A stretch of DNA of 64,000 bases from Paenibacillus pabuli NBRC 13638 (lineage in GTDB: Bacteria > Bacillota > Bacilli > Paenibacillales > Paenibacillaceae): positions 1 to 64,000 of the forward strand of contig NZ_BCNM01000032.1 of the NCBI RefSeq assembly GCF_001514495.1, read 5' to 3'. Numbering within the stretch: position 1 is the first letter of the stretch; the number at the start of each line of letters is the position of its first letter. Below the pieces are notes generated by a model. That model worked only from the letters and a program-made list of their open reading frames with translations, was not told where the DNA came from and searched no databases. Positions 29,448 to 37,444 of this stretch are shown here, one piece after another. The position numbers and the translations under genes are program-made.

Positions 29448-29783
29448 TCAGTTCCCTGACTCTTCAACCTTAATGGGTGTTTCGTCAGGCAGATAGTATC
29501 CTTTTTTTCGTGCCAGTTGTCCTATGTATTCGGGATCCTTCAACCGGCTGACTTCATACTTCAACTGATCCAGCTTCTTCTGTGTTTCTTCCTTTGAAGC
29601 TTGCTGTGCCGCCAGATGAGAACTCTTGTCCGAAATTTGTGCAGTCTGCACAAGGAACGTATATCCTGCCCAAATGATAAACACAACCATAAAAGTCATC
29701 CAAAGCATGAGACGCCTTTTTGCACCAGCAGATTTTCCTTGGCCTGCTTGTACTTTTGATTTGCTCATAGGTGTTTTACCCAT
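29448..29783 (-). CDS. divIC: Septum formation initiator, DivIC/FtsB family
   Basis: A 111-residue bitopic division protein: basic cytoplasmic N terminus, one membrane helix at about residues 27-48, then an extracellular coiled coil (AAQQASKEETQKKLDQLKYE) ending in a short conserved region with KKGYYLPDE. DivIC works with FtsL and DivIB in the septal peptidoglycan machinery. It directly follows yabQ with a 12-nt gap, the classic Firmicute arrangement yabP-yabQ-divIC. A DivIC identity rather than FtsL is based on this context. Confidence 0.93.
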   Translation of the reverse strand: MGKTPMSKSKVQAGQGKSAGAKRRLMLWMTFMVVFIIWAGYTFLVQTAQISDKSSHLAAQQASKEETQKKLDQLKYEVSRLKDPEYIGQLARKKGYYLPDETPIKVEESGN

Positions 29784-29795
29784 TATTGGACCTCC

Positions 29796-30365
29796 TTAAA
29801 ACCAGCGTTTCCACATCGCTGCAATACTTGAACCCGCACGGATCAGGAAGCGTGGCGTTACCCAGTGCTTCAGGAGCGGCCTAAACATCCAGCGGAACAA
29901 CTTGCCGAAAGGTACCAAACATTGCAATACCAGCTTGCCCAGAAATAATAGAATTGCGAGTATAAAACCAAATAATACACGCAACAGCTTATAAAGCCCT
30001 TTAGCCGGCATAACGATCAGGATGTTAAGGATATGTCCACACCAATGAATCAGCGTTCTTGCGAGTTTAATTAACATTACCACAAAACGCTGGGTTGTAA
30101 CACTTAAAAGCCAAAAATAGAAGCAAACCCCTATAATCAGCCCCAAAAAGACATAAAACCGCAGCTGTCCGTGATTACCGGCGTACAGCATCCGGAAGAC
30201 GAACAGCGCGGAGGCGACCCAGTACAACAGATCTAGCGTGTGGACACTCCATCTCGGGAACCGCAGCTGACCGGACAGTACCCGGTAACTGTCGTAGGCC
30301 ATCCCCATCACGGCCCCTGATATCAGCATCCACATCAATGTGATCCATTGAGTATCCGGACTCAT
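29796..30365 (-). CDS. yabQ: Spore cortex biosynthesis protein YabQ
   Basis: A 189-residue membrane protein with four to five hydrophobic stretches in the first 135 residues (WITLMWMLISGAVMGMAYDS at the start). B. subtilis YabQ is a sigma-E-dependent membrane protein needed for spore cortex formation. Its start overlaps the yabP stop by 4 nt (30362-30365), so the two are coupled. The C-terminal region is basic with aromatic residues and less conserved. Confidence 0.92.
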   Translation of the reverse strand: MSPDTQWITLMWMLISGAVMGMAYDSYRVLSGQLRFPRWSVHTLDLLYWVASALFVFRMLYAGNHGQLRFYVFLGLIIGVCFYFWLLSVTTQRFVVMLIKLARTLIHWCGHILNILIVMPAKGLYKLLRVLFGFILAILLFLGKLVLQCLVPFGKLFRWMFRPLLKHWVTPRFLIRAGSSIAAMWKRWF

Positions 30366-30646
30366 CGGAACATCTTGCCGAACAGGCCTTTACCGTTCTT
30401 GGATTGGGAACCGGGGTCCAGATATTGCAGAGAACTGACCGTTCCCTCGATAGATAGCAAACCGTCCTCCAGGCTAAGGTTTTTGATATGTAAATTGTGC
30501 CCCCGGATGGTCAGATGCCCAAGTTCAGTTTGCAGTAAAAATTCCTCACTGTCGAAGCTCTCCACATTGGAGACACCTGTCAGATCCAGCAGTTTCCGAT
30601 TCTGCATGCTCAGATGATGCTGTTTCGTTTTACTTTGCTCAACCAT
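30362..30646 (-). CDS. yabP: Sporulation protein YabP
   Basis: A 94-residue soluble, beta-rich protein of the YabP/YqfC family; segments DLTGVSNVESFDSEEFLLQT and LTIRGHNLHIKNLSLEDG are characteristic. B. subtilis YabP is made in the mother cell under sigma-E. AAGGAGGGG lies upstream of the ATG. A weak sigma-E-like -10 (CATAAGCT on the minus strand, just upstream) is visible but the -35 is poor. Biochemical role unknown. Coupled to yabQ. Confidence 0.92.
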   Translation of the reverse strand: MVEQSKTKQHHLSMQNRKLLDLTGVSNVESFDSEEFLLQTELGHLTIRGHNLHIKNLSLEDGLLSIEGTVSSLQYLDPGSQSKNGKGLFGKMFR

Positions 30647-30741
30647 GGCATGTACCCCTCCTTCTTACACCTAGCTTATGGATCAGAAGTGCGGAATAGA
30701 ACCAAGGGCGGATGAAACCGAATGTCAGATAAATACGCATC

Positions 30742-30778
30742 AAAAAAGCGCCCCTCCCTCTACGGGAAAGGCGCTTCA
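30742..30778 (-). terminator. hup-rqcP terminator
   Basis: AAGCGCC/GGCGCTT stem with an inner CCC/GGG pairing and a T-run on the minus strand, between rqcP and yabP. Confidence 0.85.
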
Positions 30779-30821
30779 TTTCATGCCATGAATGGATACA
30801 TAAGCATATCGGGCATTCCTA

Positions 30822-31100
30822 TTACCAGTTCAACCCATTATCCTTGGCGATCGGCTCTTCCTTAACCAAGGTGTAGAGGCTGCTTGCCTCGTCCTTCTTG
30901 GTACTCTCAGCAAGGCGTTCCACCTTTACGGTGACCAGCTTTTGACCAAACTGAACCGTCAGCTCATCGCCCACTTTGACAGCGGCGCTGGGCTTCGCTT
31001 CGCGCCCGTTCACCAGAACACGTCCCTGTTCGGAGACGTCCTTGGCCACGGTGCGGCGCTTGATCAGCCGAGAGACCTTCAGGAATTTATCAAGACGCAT
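30822..31100 (-). CDS. rqcP: S4-domain ribosome quality-control protein RqcP (YabO/RlbA)
   Basis: A 92-residue protein starting with the S4 RNA-binding motif MRLDKFLKVSRLIKRRTVAK, homologous to Hsp15. In B. subtilis RqcP (YabO) works with RqcH to add C-terminal alanine tails to nascent chains on stalled 50S subunits. Its ATG overlaps the hup stop codon by one base (TAATG at 31100), so the pair is co-translated. Motif VLVNGREAKPSAAVKVGDEL is complete; the last 20 residues are variable. Confidence 0.93.
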   Translation of the reverse strand: MRLDKFLKVSRLIKRRTVAKDVSEQGRVLVNGREAKPSAAVKVGDELTVQFGQKLVTVKVERLAESTKKDEASSLYTLVKEEPIAKDNGLNW

Positions 31101-31372
31101 TATTTTACGGCTTCTTTAAGTTTGTTGCCTGCTTTGAACGCAGGAACGGTGGACTCAGGAATTACGATTTCATTCCCTGTTTGTGGGTTACGTCCGGTAC
31201 GACCGGAACGTTTGCGGGTCTCAAAAGTGCCAAAGCCGATCAATTGTACTTTGTCTCCGCTGGCAAGTGCATCTGTAATCTCTCCCAAAAAGCCGTTCAA
31301 TACGGACTCAACGTCTTTTTTAGTCAAACCGCTTTTGGTGGAAATGTTGTTAATCAGATCTGTTTTGTTCAT
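31100..31372 (-). CDS. hup: DNA-binding protein HU
   Basis: A 90-residue histone-like protein, the normal HU size. Begins MNKTDLINNISTKSGLTKKD and carries the IGFGTFETRKRSGRTGRNPQTG arm that inserts into the DNA minor groove (Pro in RNPQTG). GGGAGG is 9-10 nt upstream of the ATG at 31372; a longer frame is rejected. It bends and compacts DNA. Position upstream of rqcP differs from B. subtilis, where hbs is elsewhere, and is typical of Paenibacillus as far as I recall. Confidence 0.96.
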   Translation of the reverse strand: MNKTDLINNISTKSGLTKKDVESVLNGFLGEITDALASGDKVQLIGFGTFETRKRSGRTGRNPQTGNEIVIPESTVPAFKAGNKLKEAVK

Positions 31373-31417
31373 TTTTAAAAGCCTCCCAAATTGAAAAAAA
31401 AGTATCTGCGAATCCAT

Positions 31418-31435
31418 GGCAGCAGATCTGCTGCC
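31418..31435. repeat. 18-bp perfect palindrome in the hup leader
   Basis: GGCAGCAGATCTGCTGCC is a perfect palindrome 46 bp upstream of the hup start. On the minus strand outer bases can extend the stem (GAGTC with GATTC through one G-U pair), and a run of eight Ts follows 17 nt later. It could be an operator or an attenuator-like hairpin. Confidence 0.55.
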
Positions 31436-31661
31436 GCTGACTCCGCGCTAGGTTACTACACATGTATTCTGGCTTGGCATCTGAAATCCTGCCTTGGCCC
31501 TCGACTTTTTTCACATTCTGTCGATCCTGCCCAAGAACAGTCTAAGTCCAGTACCCGAAACAACCCTCCATCAATCACACAAGTGATCATTGGTTTATTG
31601 CATCGACTAACAAAATACGCATGATGTACCTGAGCAATTTGCATTAATTCGATTCATCTCG

Positions 31662-31755
31662 CTCCCGAGTACAACATATAGACGAATAGAAGTGAAGCAT
31701 TTCGATCCATATCTTGCTGATTGAAAGACGCTCTTTGAATTTATGCAAAATGCTC
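31662..31755. repeat. Dispersed intergenic repeat, copy A
   Basis: The last 37 bases (31719-31755) are identical to the reverse complement of 63901-63937, and the preceding 50 bases align to 63938-63982 with indels. The first 17 bases (31666-31682) are identical to 54374-54390. It lies directly after the yabN stop. Confidence 0.8.
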
Positions 31756-31801
31756 ACCTATGTGAATGATATCGGATCAGCACTCAAAATGCCAGAACCC
31801 G

Positions 31802-33295
31802 TTACAATCCAGCCTTCTTCGCTGCCTGCCAGTATTGCTCCATTTCATCGATATTACTGTCTGACGGAGTTCTTCCCTGTTCACGCAGACGGTCCTCGAT
31901 ATATTGGAAACGCTGAACGAATTTCCGATTGGTGGCGGCAAGCGCCTCCTCCGGGTCCGTATCAATGAATCTGGCGACATTGGCAGCTGCAAAAAGTAGA
32001 TCGCCCAGCTCCAACTTCCGTTCTTCCGCAGACTGGTTATGCTGCACCGCTTCTTTTAGCTCAGCCAGTTCTTCTTCGATCTTGGCAAAGACACCTTCCA
32101 CATCGTCCCAGTCGAAACCGACCTTGGCCGCTTTCTTCTGCAATTTATATCCTTTCATCAAAGCAGGCAAGTCACGGGGAATACCATCCAGGATGGAAGT
32201 CTTCTGCAGGTCCTGTCCTTTACGCTTTTTCTCCTCTGCCTTCATCTGTTCCCAGTTTTGCAGCGCCTCATTCGCATCCTCTGCCTGCTGTTCGCCAAAT
32301 ACGTGCGGATGACGGAAAATAAGCTTGTCGTTCAATCCTTCAATAACGTCGTACACGTTGAACGTGCCAACCTCTTCTTCCATCTGGGAGTGAAGCAAAA
32401 TCTGTAACAGAAGATCACCCAGCTCCTCCTTCATGTGATCGGGGTCATCCTCATCAATGGTTTCAATGACTTCATAGGTTTCCTCAATCAGATTTTTGCG
32501 AATTGATTGGTGGGTCTGTTCCTGATCCCATGGACAGCCGCCTGGACTGCGGAGGATATTCACGATTTCATGCAATCGTGCGAAGGAACGTCGACGTAGC
32601 GCGTCATCCGTATTTTTTGGCACATAGATCAGTGATAGATTACCATACCCTTCAATACGGTCCAGTTCATGCAGTGGTACCTTGTGAATGATCTCCTGCC
32701 CCTGTACACCCAAGGCATGTCCAACAAATACCGGATAATCGTCAGGATAAACGTCCATCAGGCACAGTTTGACGTCGGAAGCGGTAAACACATCATAGAC
32801 TTGCCCGATCAAGGTATGCAGCTGGGGTTGCACCAGTTCCGTGTTCAGACTACTGGCATCTAGAAGCTGAAAACCTTCAATGGGATCGAACCCCAGACGA
32901 ATGAATGCTTCATCCAGAAAACTCTCTCCACCCATGACACGCAGCGAAATGCCCATCTGGGGGCAGCGCTCTTTCAACAGGCGTACACTCGCTTCTGCGA
33001 CCATAGGATGCCCTGGCACGGCATAAACGATCTCGGTACCTTGTTCACCCGTGCGTGCGGCCTCGATCAGCCGGTCTGCAATTTCATCGTAGACTTCGGG
33101 AAAAGAAGCTTTAGCCTCGTAGATGGCATCGAATGATGTCATCTCCAGTCCTTCCTGCTTCAGATCATTCACCACGGGGTGATCCAGTGTGCGCACATAC
33201 AGCGTAGCTGCGTGTTTCATTTTTTTAATAATTCCTACTGTCAGCTGGTCTGCATCTCCAGAACCAAGACCAACTACTGTCAAAGCTGCACTCAT
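31802..33295 (-). CDS. yabN: Tetrapyrrole methylase-like/MazG nucleotide pyrophosphohydrolase fusion (YabN)
   Basis: A two-part protein of about 497 residues. N-terminal 220 residues form an S-adenosylmethionine-dependent tetrapyrrole methylase fold (ALTVVGLGSGDADQLTVG; AVPGHPMVAE). The C-terminal half is MazG: CPWDQEQTHQSIRKNLIEE and EELGDLLLQ with metal-binding Glu/Asp, then a second MazG-like helical repeat with LELGDLLFA. It hydrolyses NTPs and is thought to clean damaged nucleotides; what the methylase domain does is not known. Start at 33295 from GGAGG upstream. Same place as in B. subtilis. Confidence 0.95.
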   Translation of the reverse strand: MSAALTVVGLGSGDADQLTVGIIKKMKHAATLYVRTLDHPVVNDLKQEGLEMTSFDAIYEAKASFPEVYDEIADRLIEAARTGEQGTEIVYAVPGHPMVAEASVRLLKERCPQMGISLRVMGGESFLDEAFIRLGFDPIEGFQLLDASSLNTELVQPQLHTLIGQVYDVFTASDVKLCLMDVYPDDYPVFVGHALGVQGQEIIHKVPLHELDRIEGYGNLSLIYVPKNTDDALRRRSFARLHEIVNILRSPGGCPWDQEQTHQSIRKNLIEETYEVIETIDEDDPDHMKEELGDLLLQILLHSQMEEEVGTFNVYDVIEGLNDKLIFRHPHVFGEQQAEDANEALQNWEQMKAEEKKRKGQDLQKTSILDGIPRDLPALMKGYKLQKKAAKVGFDWDDVEGVFAKIEEELAELKEAVQHNQSAEERKLELGDLLFAAANVARFIDTDPEEALAATNRKFVQRFQYIEDRLREQGRTPSDSNIDEMEQYWQAAKKAGL

Positions 33296-33542
33296 CTTTG
33301 TAAGCCTCCATCCGAACCATCCTGTTCCGACCTCCCCCAACCCTATAAATTCGATTGTGGATGGGCCATGAAGCAGAACGGCGCTCTATAATTACACGTA
33401 TTATACCAGAATCAGGCGATATCCTATAATTGTAATGGCATTGACACGGTTTGACTCATTCAAACTCTGCTGCTCTGCTTTAGCATGTGAGAGCCGGGTT
33501 GAATGGGGGCGTAACGCTAAGTGTAGCAGCGAAAACGCGGGT

Positions 33543-35243
33543 TTAGCGCAGCACACGCAGTCTGCGCAGCAGCTTGGCCAGAAGCGGCCCCAGCTTGGGC
33601 ACGGCCGCCAGCTCTGCGGCGGTCAGCAGTCCCGTCCGGGCCGCGGCCAGCACGAACACGGCCGAGCCTGCGGCTACGCCAAGCAGGCTCACGCCCACCG
33701 CGGCCAGCCTGCGATCGGCCGCGATCCCAATGCCGCCGAGTGCTGCTTCGGCGGCCCAGGCCGTGCCTGCCGCCGCCAGGCTCATGGCGGCGATGACCAG
33801 CGCCGGCTTCGCCAGGACGGCGCCGGGGGCTGGGCGCATGGCGGTGAGACGCGCCAGCAGCGCCACATTCAGGCCAGCCGCCAGCATATAGGCGACTGCT
33901 CCGGCCAGAGCCGCGCCGCTGATGCCCAGCGTCGGCACAAGCAAGACGTTCAGCAGCGCCTTGACGCCTGCGGCGGCCAGCATGCTGAACGCGGGTGCGC
34001 GTACGGCGCCGAGGCCCTGCAGCAGCGCCGCCGCAATGATGCTGACGGTGCTGCCCGCAGCCATCAGCGCCATGTACCGCAAAGCTTCGGTGCCTGCGGC
34101 ATCCCCGTACAGCATGCGGTTAATTGGCTCAGCCAGCACCGCCAGACCCGCGGACGCCGCCAGGCCGATCAACCAGAACCAGCGCAGCGCAAGGCCTGCT
34201 TGCTGTCTCACGGCTTCCGGCCCGCCCTTAAGCCGGGCTTCGGCCATTGCCGGAATAAAGAGCACCGATAATGACGTGGCAAGCATCGTCACCAGCTGAA
34301 CTAACGGCAAGCCCCGATTGTAAACCCCGAAGGAGACCATGGATTGGAGCTCATCCAACCCTTCTCGTCTTAACAACCGGGGTACCGTGAAGGTATCCAC
34401 TAGATTCATCAATGGCACGGCCAGTGATCCGAGACAGACCGGAATGGCATAGATCAGCAAGGTTCTAATCCATTCGCGGTTGGAACGCCGTTCCACAAAC
34501 GGAAGGCTGCTCCCCCCGCTTGGGTGTTCTTTGGTTTGCTCCATCTGCTCAGCTGCCTCAGCGTCAATCTTAACAGCGGACGGTTCCCGATATTTCCGTC
34601 GATGACGGTACATGTAGCCAAGCATGGCGACTAACCCGGCAATGCCTCCAGCCACCGAACCAAGCATGGCCCCAGCAGCAATGGTCTCCATCGAAGCATC
34701 CCGTCCCATGAGCCATAGTAACAGTACGATCATCACCGTCACCCTGACCAACTGCTCCACCACCTGGGACACCGCTGTAGGCACCATTTGCTGCAAGCCC
34801 TGAAAGTAACCCCGTAACCCTGTCATCACCGGTACAAACAACAATGCCATTGAAGCCGCCCGAATGGACGGTACGACACTCCCGTTTCCAATCAGATCTC
34901 CAATAAGCGGTGCGCCTATATACATCAACAAGGCCAGCGCCAGTCCAATTCCACCGAGCAGCATCGAGGACAAGCGTATAACCCGTCTGCCCTCCTCCGG
35001 TCGGCCAAGAGCATTCTGCTCGGCTACGAATTTGGATACAGCGACAGGCAGCCCGGCAGCAGCAATGGTAATGATGAGCATATAGAACGGGTACACCGTG
35101 TTGTAGATACCAAAAACCCCGTCTCCGCCCAGATTTTGCAGCGGAATCTTCTGAAAGGCACCAATGATTTTGGATATTATAGCGGCAAACCCAAGCACAA
35201 ATGCGCCCTGAAGCAACCTTGAGCCCGTAGACGACTGTTTCAT
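33543..35243 (-). CDS. yabM: MOP-superfamily polysaccharide/lipid flippase (YabM, SpoVB/MurJ-like)
   Basis: A 566-residue protein with about 14 membrane helices, starting with GAFVLGFAAIISKIIGAFQKIPLQNL, a signature of SpoVB-type lipid II or oligosaccharide flippases. It probably moves a lipid-linked cell-envelope precursor; paralogues in B. subtilis include SpoVB and AmJ-independent MurJ homologues. AGGAGGG precedes the ATG. Oddity: the C-terminal 230 codons (33543-34240) are markedly GC- and Ala/Leu/Arg-rich compared with the N-terminal half and all neighbours. Confidence 0.9.
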   Translation of the reverse strand: MKQSSTGSRLLQGAFVLGFAAIISKIIGAFQKIPLQNLGGDGVFGIYNTVYPFYMLIITIAAAGLPVAVSKFVAEQNALGRPEEGRRVIRLSSMLLGGIGLALALLMYIGAPLIGDLIGNGSVVPSIRAASMALLFVPVMTGLRGYFQGLQQMVPTAVSQVVEQLVRVTVMIVLLLWLMGRDASMETIAAGAMLGSVAGGIAGLVAMLGYMYRHRRKYREPSAVKIDAEAAEQMEQTKEHPSGGSSLPFVERRSNREWIRTLLIYAIPVCLGSLAVPLMNLVDTFTVPRLLRREGLDELQSMVSFGVYNRGLPLVQLVTMLATSLSVLFIPAMAEARLKGGPEAVRQQAGLALRWFWLIGLAASAGLAVLAEPINRMLYGDAAGTEALRYMALMAAGSTVSIIAAALLQGLGAVRAPAFSMLAAAGVKALLNVLLVPTLGISGAALAGAVAYMLAAGLNVALLARLTAMRPAPGAVLAKPALVIAAMSLAAAGTAWAAEAALGGIGIAADRRLAAVGVSLLGVAAGSAVFVLAAARTGLLTAAELAAVPKLGPLLAKLLRRLRVLR

Positions 35244-35381
35244 ATGTCCCTCCTGCGTATGTCCGTTCGTTCAGTTCGTTCAACGTATACTTAGCTATTA
35301 TACCTGTCCATAGGCACTCAAACTAACCCATCAGGTTTTCCAGACTACGGGCCCTCCATTAGTCCTTCCACGGTTCCCCTA

Positions 35382-35430
35382 AAACGCAAAAACTCCTGTA
35401 TGCCTCAGGGCACCAGGAGTTTTTGCGTTT
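35382..35430 (-). terminator. spoVT terminator with very long stem
   Basis: A 17-bp perfect stem (AAACGCAAAAACTCCTG at 35382-35398, its complement at 35414-35430) with an inner TGCC/GGCA hairpin. The right arm begins within the spoVT stop codon. Confidence 0.85.
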
Positions 35431-35972
35431 TATTGTTCCATCTGTTTGCCAAGGAATCCGGCAGCTGTCTCAGACATTTTAACTTCCATTTGAGACATTT
35501 TCACCGATTCATCCTTGTTGAAAAGGATTACCGTTCCGATAGGATCGCCACCGGAGATGATCGGGGCAATAACAAAAGAAGATAACGTCTCGTCATGATC
35601 TTTGCTAAGCTCATAAGAACCATTATTGGTCTCGATCATCGTCTTCCGGTTCTCCATACAACTTTCCACCAGTTGACCCACCTGCTTGTCCAAATACTCT
35701 TTCTTGGAGCCACCTGCCACCGTAATGATGGTATCACGATCAGAGATCATGGTAACGTGGCCTGTGCTTTCATACAGCGATTCTGCATATTCTTTGGCAA
35801 AATCACCAAGTTCGCCGATCGGCGAATATTTTTTAAGAATAACCTCTCCATCGCGGTCCACAAAAATCTCCAGTGGATCGCCTTCACGGATACGTAACGT
35901 ACGGCGGATTTCTTTTGGAATGACCACACGACCGAGGTCATCTATACGGCGGACAATACCAGTAGCTTTCAT
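35430..35972 (-). CDS. spoVT: Stage V sporulation protein T
   Basis: A 180-residue forespore regulator. An AbrB-type swapped-hairpin DNA-binding domain (MKATGIVRRIDDLGRVVIPK, residues 1-50) is joined to a C-terminal GAF-like domain (residues about 60-175). In B. subtilis it tunes sigma-G-dependent genes. Compare abrB at 56.2 kb, whose DNA-binding half is nearly the same sequence. It follows prsA by a 320-bp gap and ends at a strong terminator. Confidence 0.97.
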   Translation of the reverse strand: MKATGIVRRIDDLGRVVIPKEIRRTLRIREGDPLEIFVDRDGEVILKKYSPIGELGDFAKEYAESLYESTGHVTMISDRDTIITVAGGSKKEYLDKQVGQLVESCMENRKTMIETNNGSYELSKDHDETLSSFVIAPIISGGDPIGTVILFNKDESVKMSQMEVKMSETAAGFLGKQMEQ

Positions 35973-36292
35973 TTCACATGTTGCCCCACTTTCTCGAGAA
36001 GATTTTTCAACTACTGTTCCTTAATGGGTAGAGGAAAGTCCCAGAACGTTTAGTGTGATATCTTGACCATAGTATTCATCTGTTCCCATTTCCTTATACA
36101 TGATTTGGAGAATATAGTTGTGTCCATTCTGCAGAAGGAGACCATATACCCATTTCGCAGCCCCAAATACAAATAAGAAGCAAGAAGGAGGCCCTAAGAC
36201 CTCCCCTTGCTTCTCTGTATGGTTGTCCAAATTCCAATCGTTCCAGATTTCATTAAAACAAAATTGAATCTTGAACGTTTACGCCTTCGGTC
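35973..36292 (-). other. Intergenic region between prsA and spoVT
   Basis: 320 bp. It contains the prsA terminator hairpin and presumably the spoVT promoter (sigma-G in B. subtilis), which I could not assign with confidence. No gene is seen. Confidence 0.5.
36177..36215 (-). terminator. prsA terminator hairpin
   Basis: AGAAGCAAG..GGAGG/CCTCC..CTTGCTTCT stem; the T-run on the minus strand is interrupted (TTATTTG). Confidence 0.65.
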
Positions 36293-37444
36293 TTATTTTC
36301 CGCTTGTGTCTGTACCTTCACCTGTTGTTGCATCCTTATCGGTTCCAGTTGTTCCTTCATCCTTTTTGGTATCTGTACCTTGGGTGCTATCCGTTTTCGT
36401 GTCGGTTTTGCCACCTTCCGTACCTGTACCGGATGTGCCTTCTGTTTTGCCTTCTTCAGCTTTATCTGTTTTCGGCAATTTCACTTCTTTAACAATTTTG
36501 TCCAATTCGCTGTTCATGAATGTGTCGATCTCGGCAGCAGCCAATTGACTTTTCAGCGTTTCTTTCTGCTCATCCGTCAATTTGCTGTAATCGGCTTCCG
36601 TACGGGACTCCACTTTCATAACGTGGTATCCGTATTCTGTTTCAACAGGATCGCTGATTTTGTTCAACGGCAATGTTTTGGCAGCTTCCTTGAAGGCATC
36701 TACCCAATTGGCTACAGGTGTATTTTCATATAAGCCGCCTTTTTCTGCGGAACCTGGATCTTCAGAGTATTTTTTCGCAATTTCAGCGAAATCAGCTCCG
36801 CCATCCAATTTTGCTTTCACTTCTTTTGCAATTTTAAGAGCATCTTCTTTCTTACGATCTTTTTGCGTTTTTGGATCTTTGAAGTTAATCAGTACGTGTC
36901 GAACGGAAGCGGTTGTAAACTGATCTTTGTTTTTCTCAAATTCAGCCTTAATTGCATCTTCATTAACACCAGTTTCTTTATCCTTGATTACAGTCATGAT
37001 GCGAGTCATATAATCCTTGATGTTCTGATCGGTTAAATTCTGAGCTTTTTGCATCTCAGTCCATTGGTCCGCTTGAACAGAAGCTTTCATTTTGTCGAAT
37101 TGTTCTGTTGCTGTTTTGGCACCAGCAGTTTTGGCTTCCTCACTTGCTTTTCCACTCAAATATTCATATGCAACTTCCTGTTTCACCAGGTATTCCTTGA
37201 AATCATCCATATCCATCATTTGTGCATATTCCGGATAGAGGAATTTCATGACGCGTTGCTCCATGTCGAATTCATTGGCTGTAATGGTTCCGCCCTCATA
37301 CGTAGCGACTACAGCACTTGTATCAGTCTTTTCCGGTGTTTTTGCTTCTTCTTTCTTGCCACATGCAGCAAGCAGTGATAAGGACAGTACTGCGACCATA
37401 CTCACAGACAGTACCTTCCCTACTTTTTTATACTTTGCTAACAT
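36293..37444 (-). CDS. prsA: PrsA-type foldase lipoprotein, peptidyl-prolyl isomerase
   Basis: A 383-residue lipoprotein: signal peptide with lipobox LLAAC (lipidated Cys28), an N-terminal PrsA/SurA-like domain, a parvulin domain at about residues 170-270 (SVRHVLINFKDPKTQ; GADFAEIAKKYSEDPGSAEKGG; DPVETEYGYHVMKV), and a C-terminal tail of about 55 residues made almost wholly of T, G, K, D, E. It assists folding of exported proteins at the membrane-wall interface. The ATG overlaps the mfd stop by 17 nt with GGGGGA 8 nt upstream, so it is coupled to mfd, a context absent from B. subtilis. Confidence 0.93.
   Translation of the reverse strand: MLAKYKKVGKVLSVSMVAVLSLSLLAACGKKEEAKTPEKTDTSAVVATYEGGTITANEFDMEQRVMKFLYPEYAQMMDMDDFKEYLVKQEVAYEYLSGKASEEAKTAGAKTATEQFDKMKASVQADQWTEMQKAQNLTDQNIKDYMTRIMTVIKDKETGVNEDAIKAEFEKNKDQFTTASVRHVLINFKDPKTQKDRKKEDALKIAKEVKAKLDGGADFAEIAKKYSEDPGSAEKGGLYENTPVANWVDAFKEAAKTLPLNKISDPVETEYGYHVMKVESRTEADYSKLTDEQKETLKSQLAAAEIDTFMNSELDKIVKEVKLPKTDKAEEGKTEGTSGTGTEGGKTDTKTDSTQGTDTKKDEGTTGTDKDATTGEGTDTSGK

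Larger units (their letters stand above)
31373..31801 (-). other. Intergenic region between yabN and hup
   Basis: About 430 bp without a credible gene. It contains a copy of a dispersed repeat (31662-31755) just downstream of yabN, and an 18-bp perfect palindrome in the hup leader. I could not pick out a convincing hup promoter by eye. Confidence 0.5.

Noticed and set aside
33435-34271. A 278-codon plus-strand frame opposite the GC-rich end of yabM
   Set aside because: Long open frames are expected by chance on both strands in GC-rich sequence; product is Gln/Arg/Gly/His-rich with no domain.
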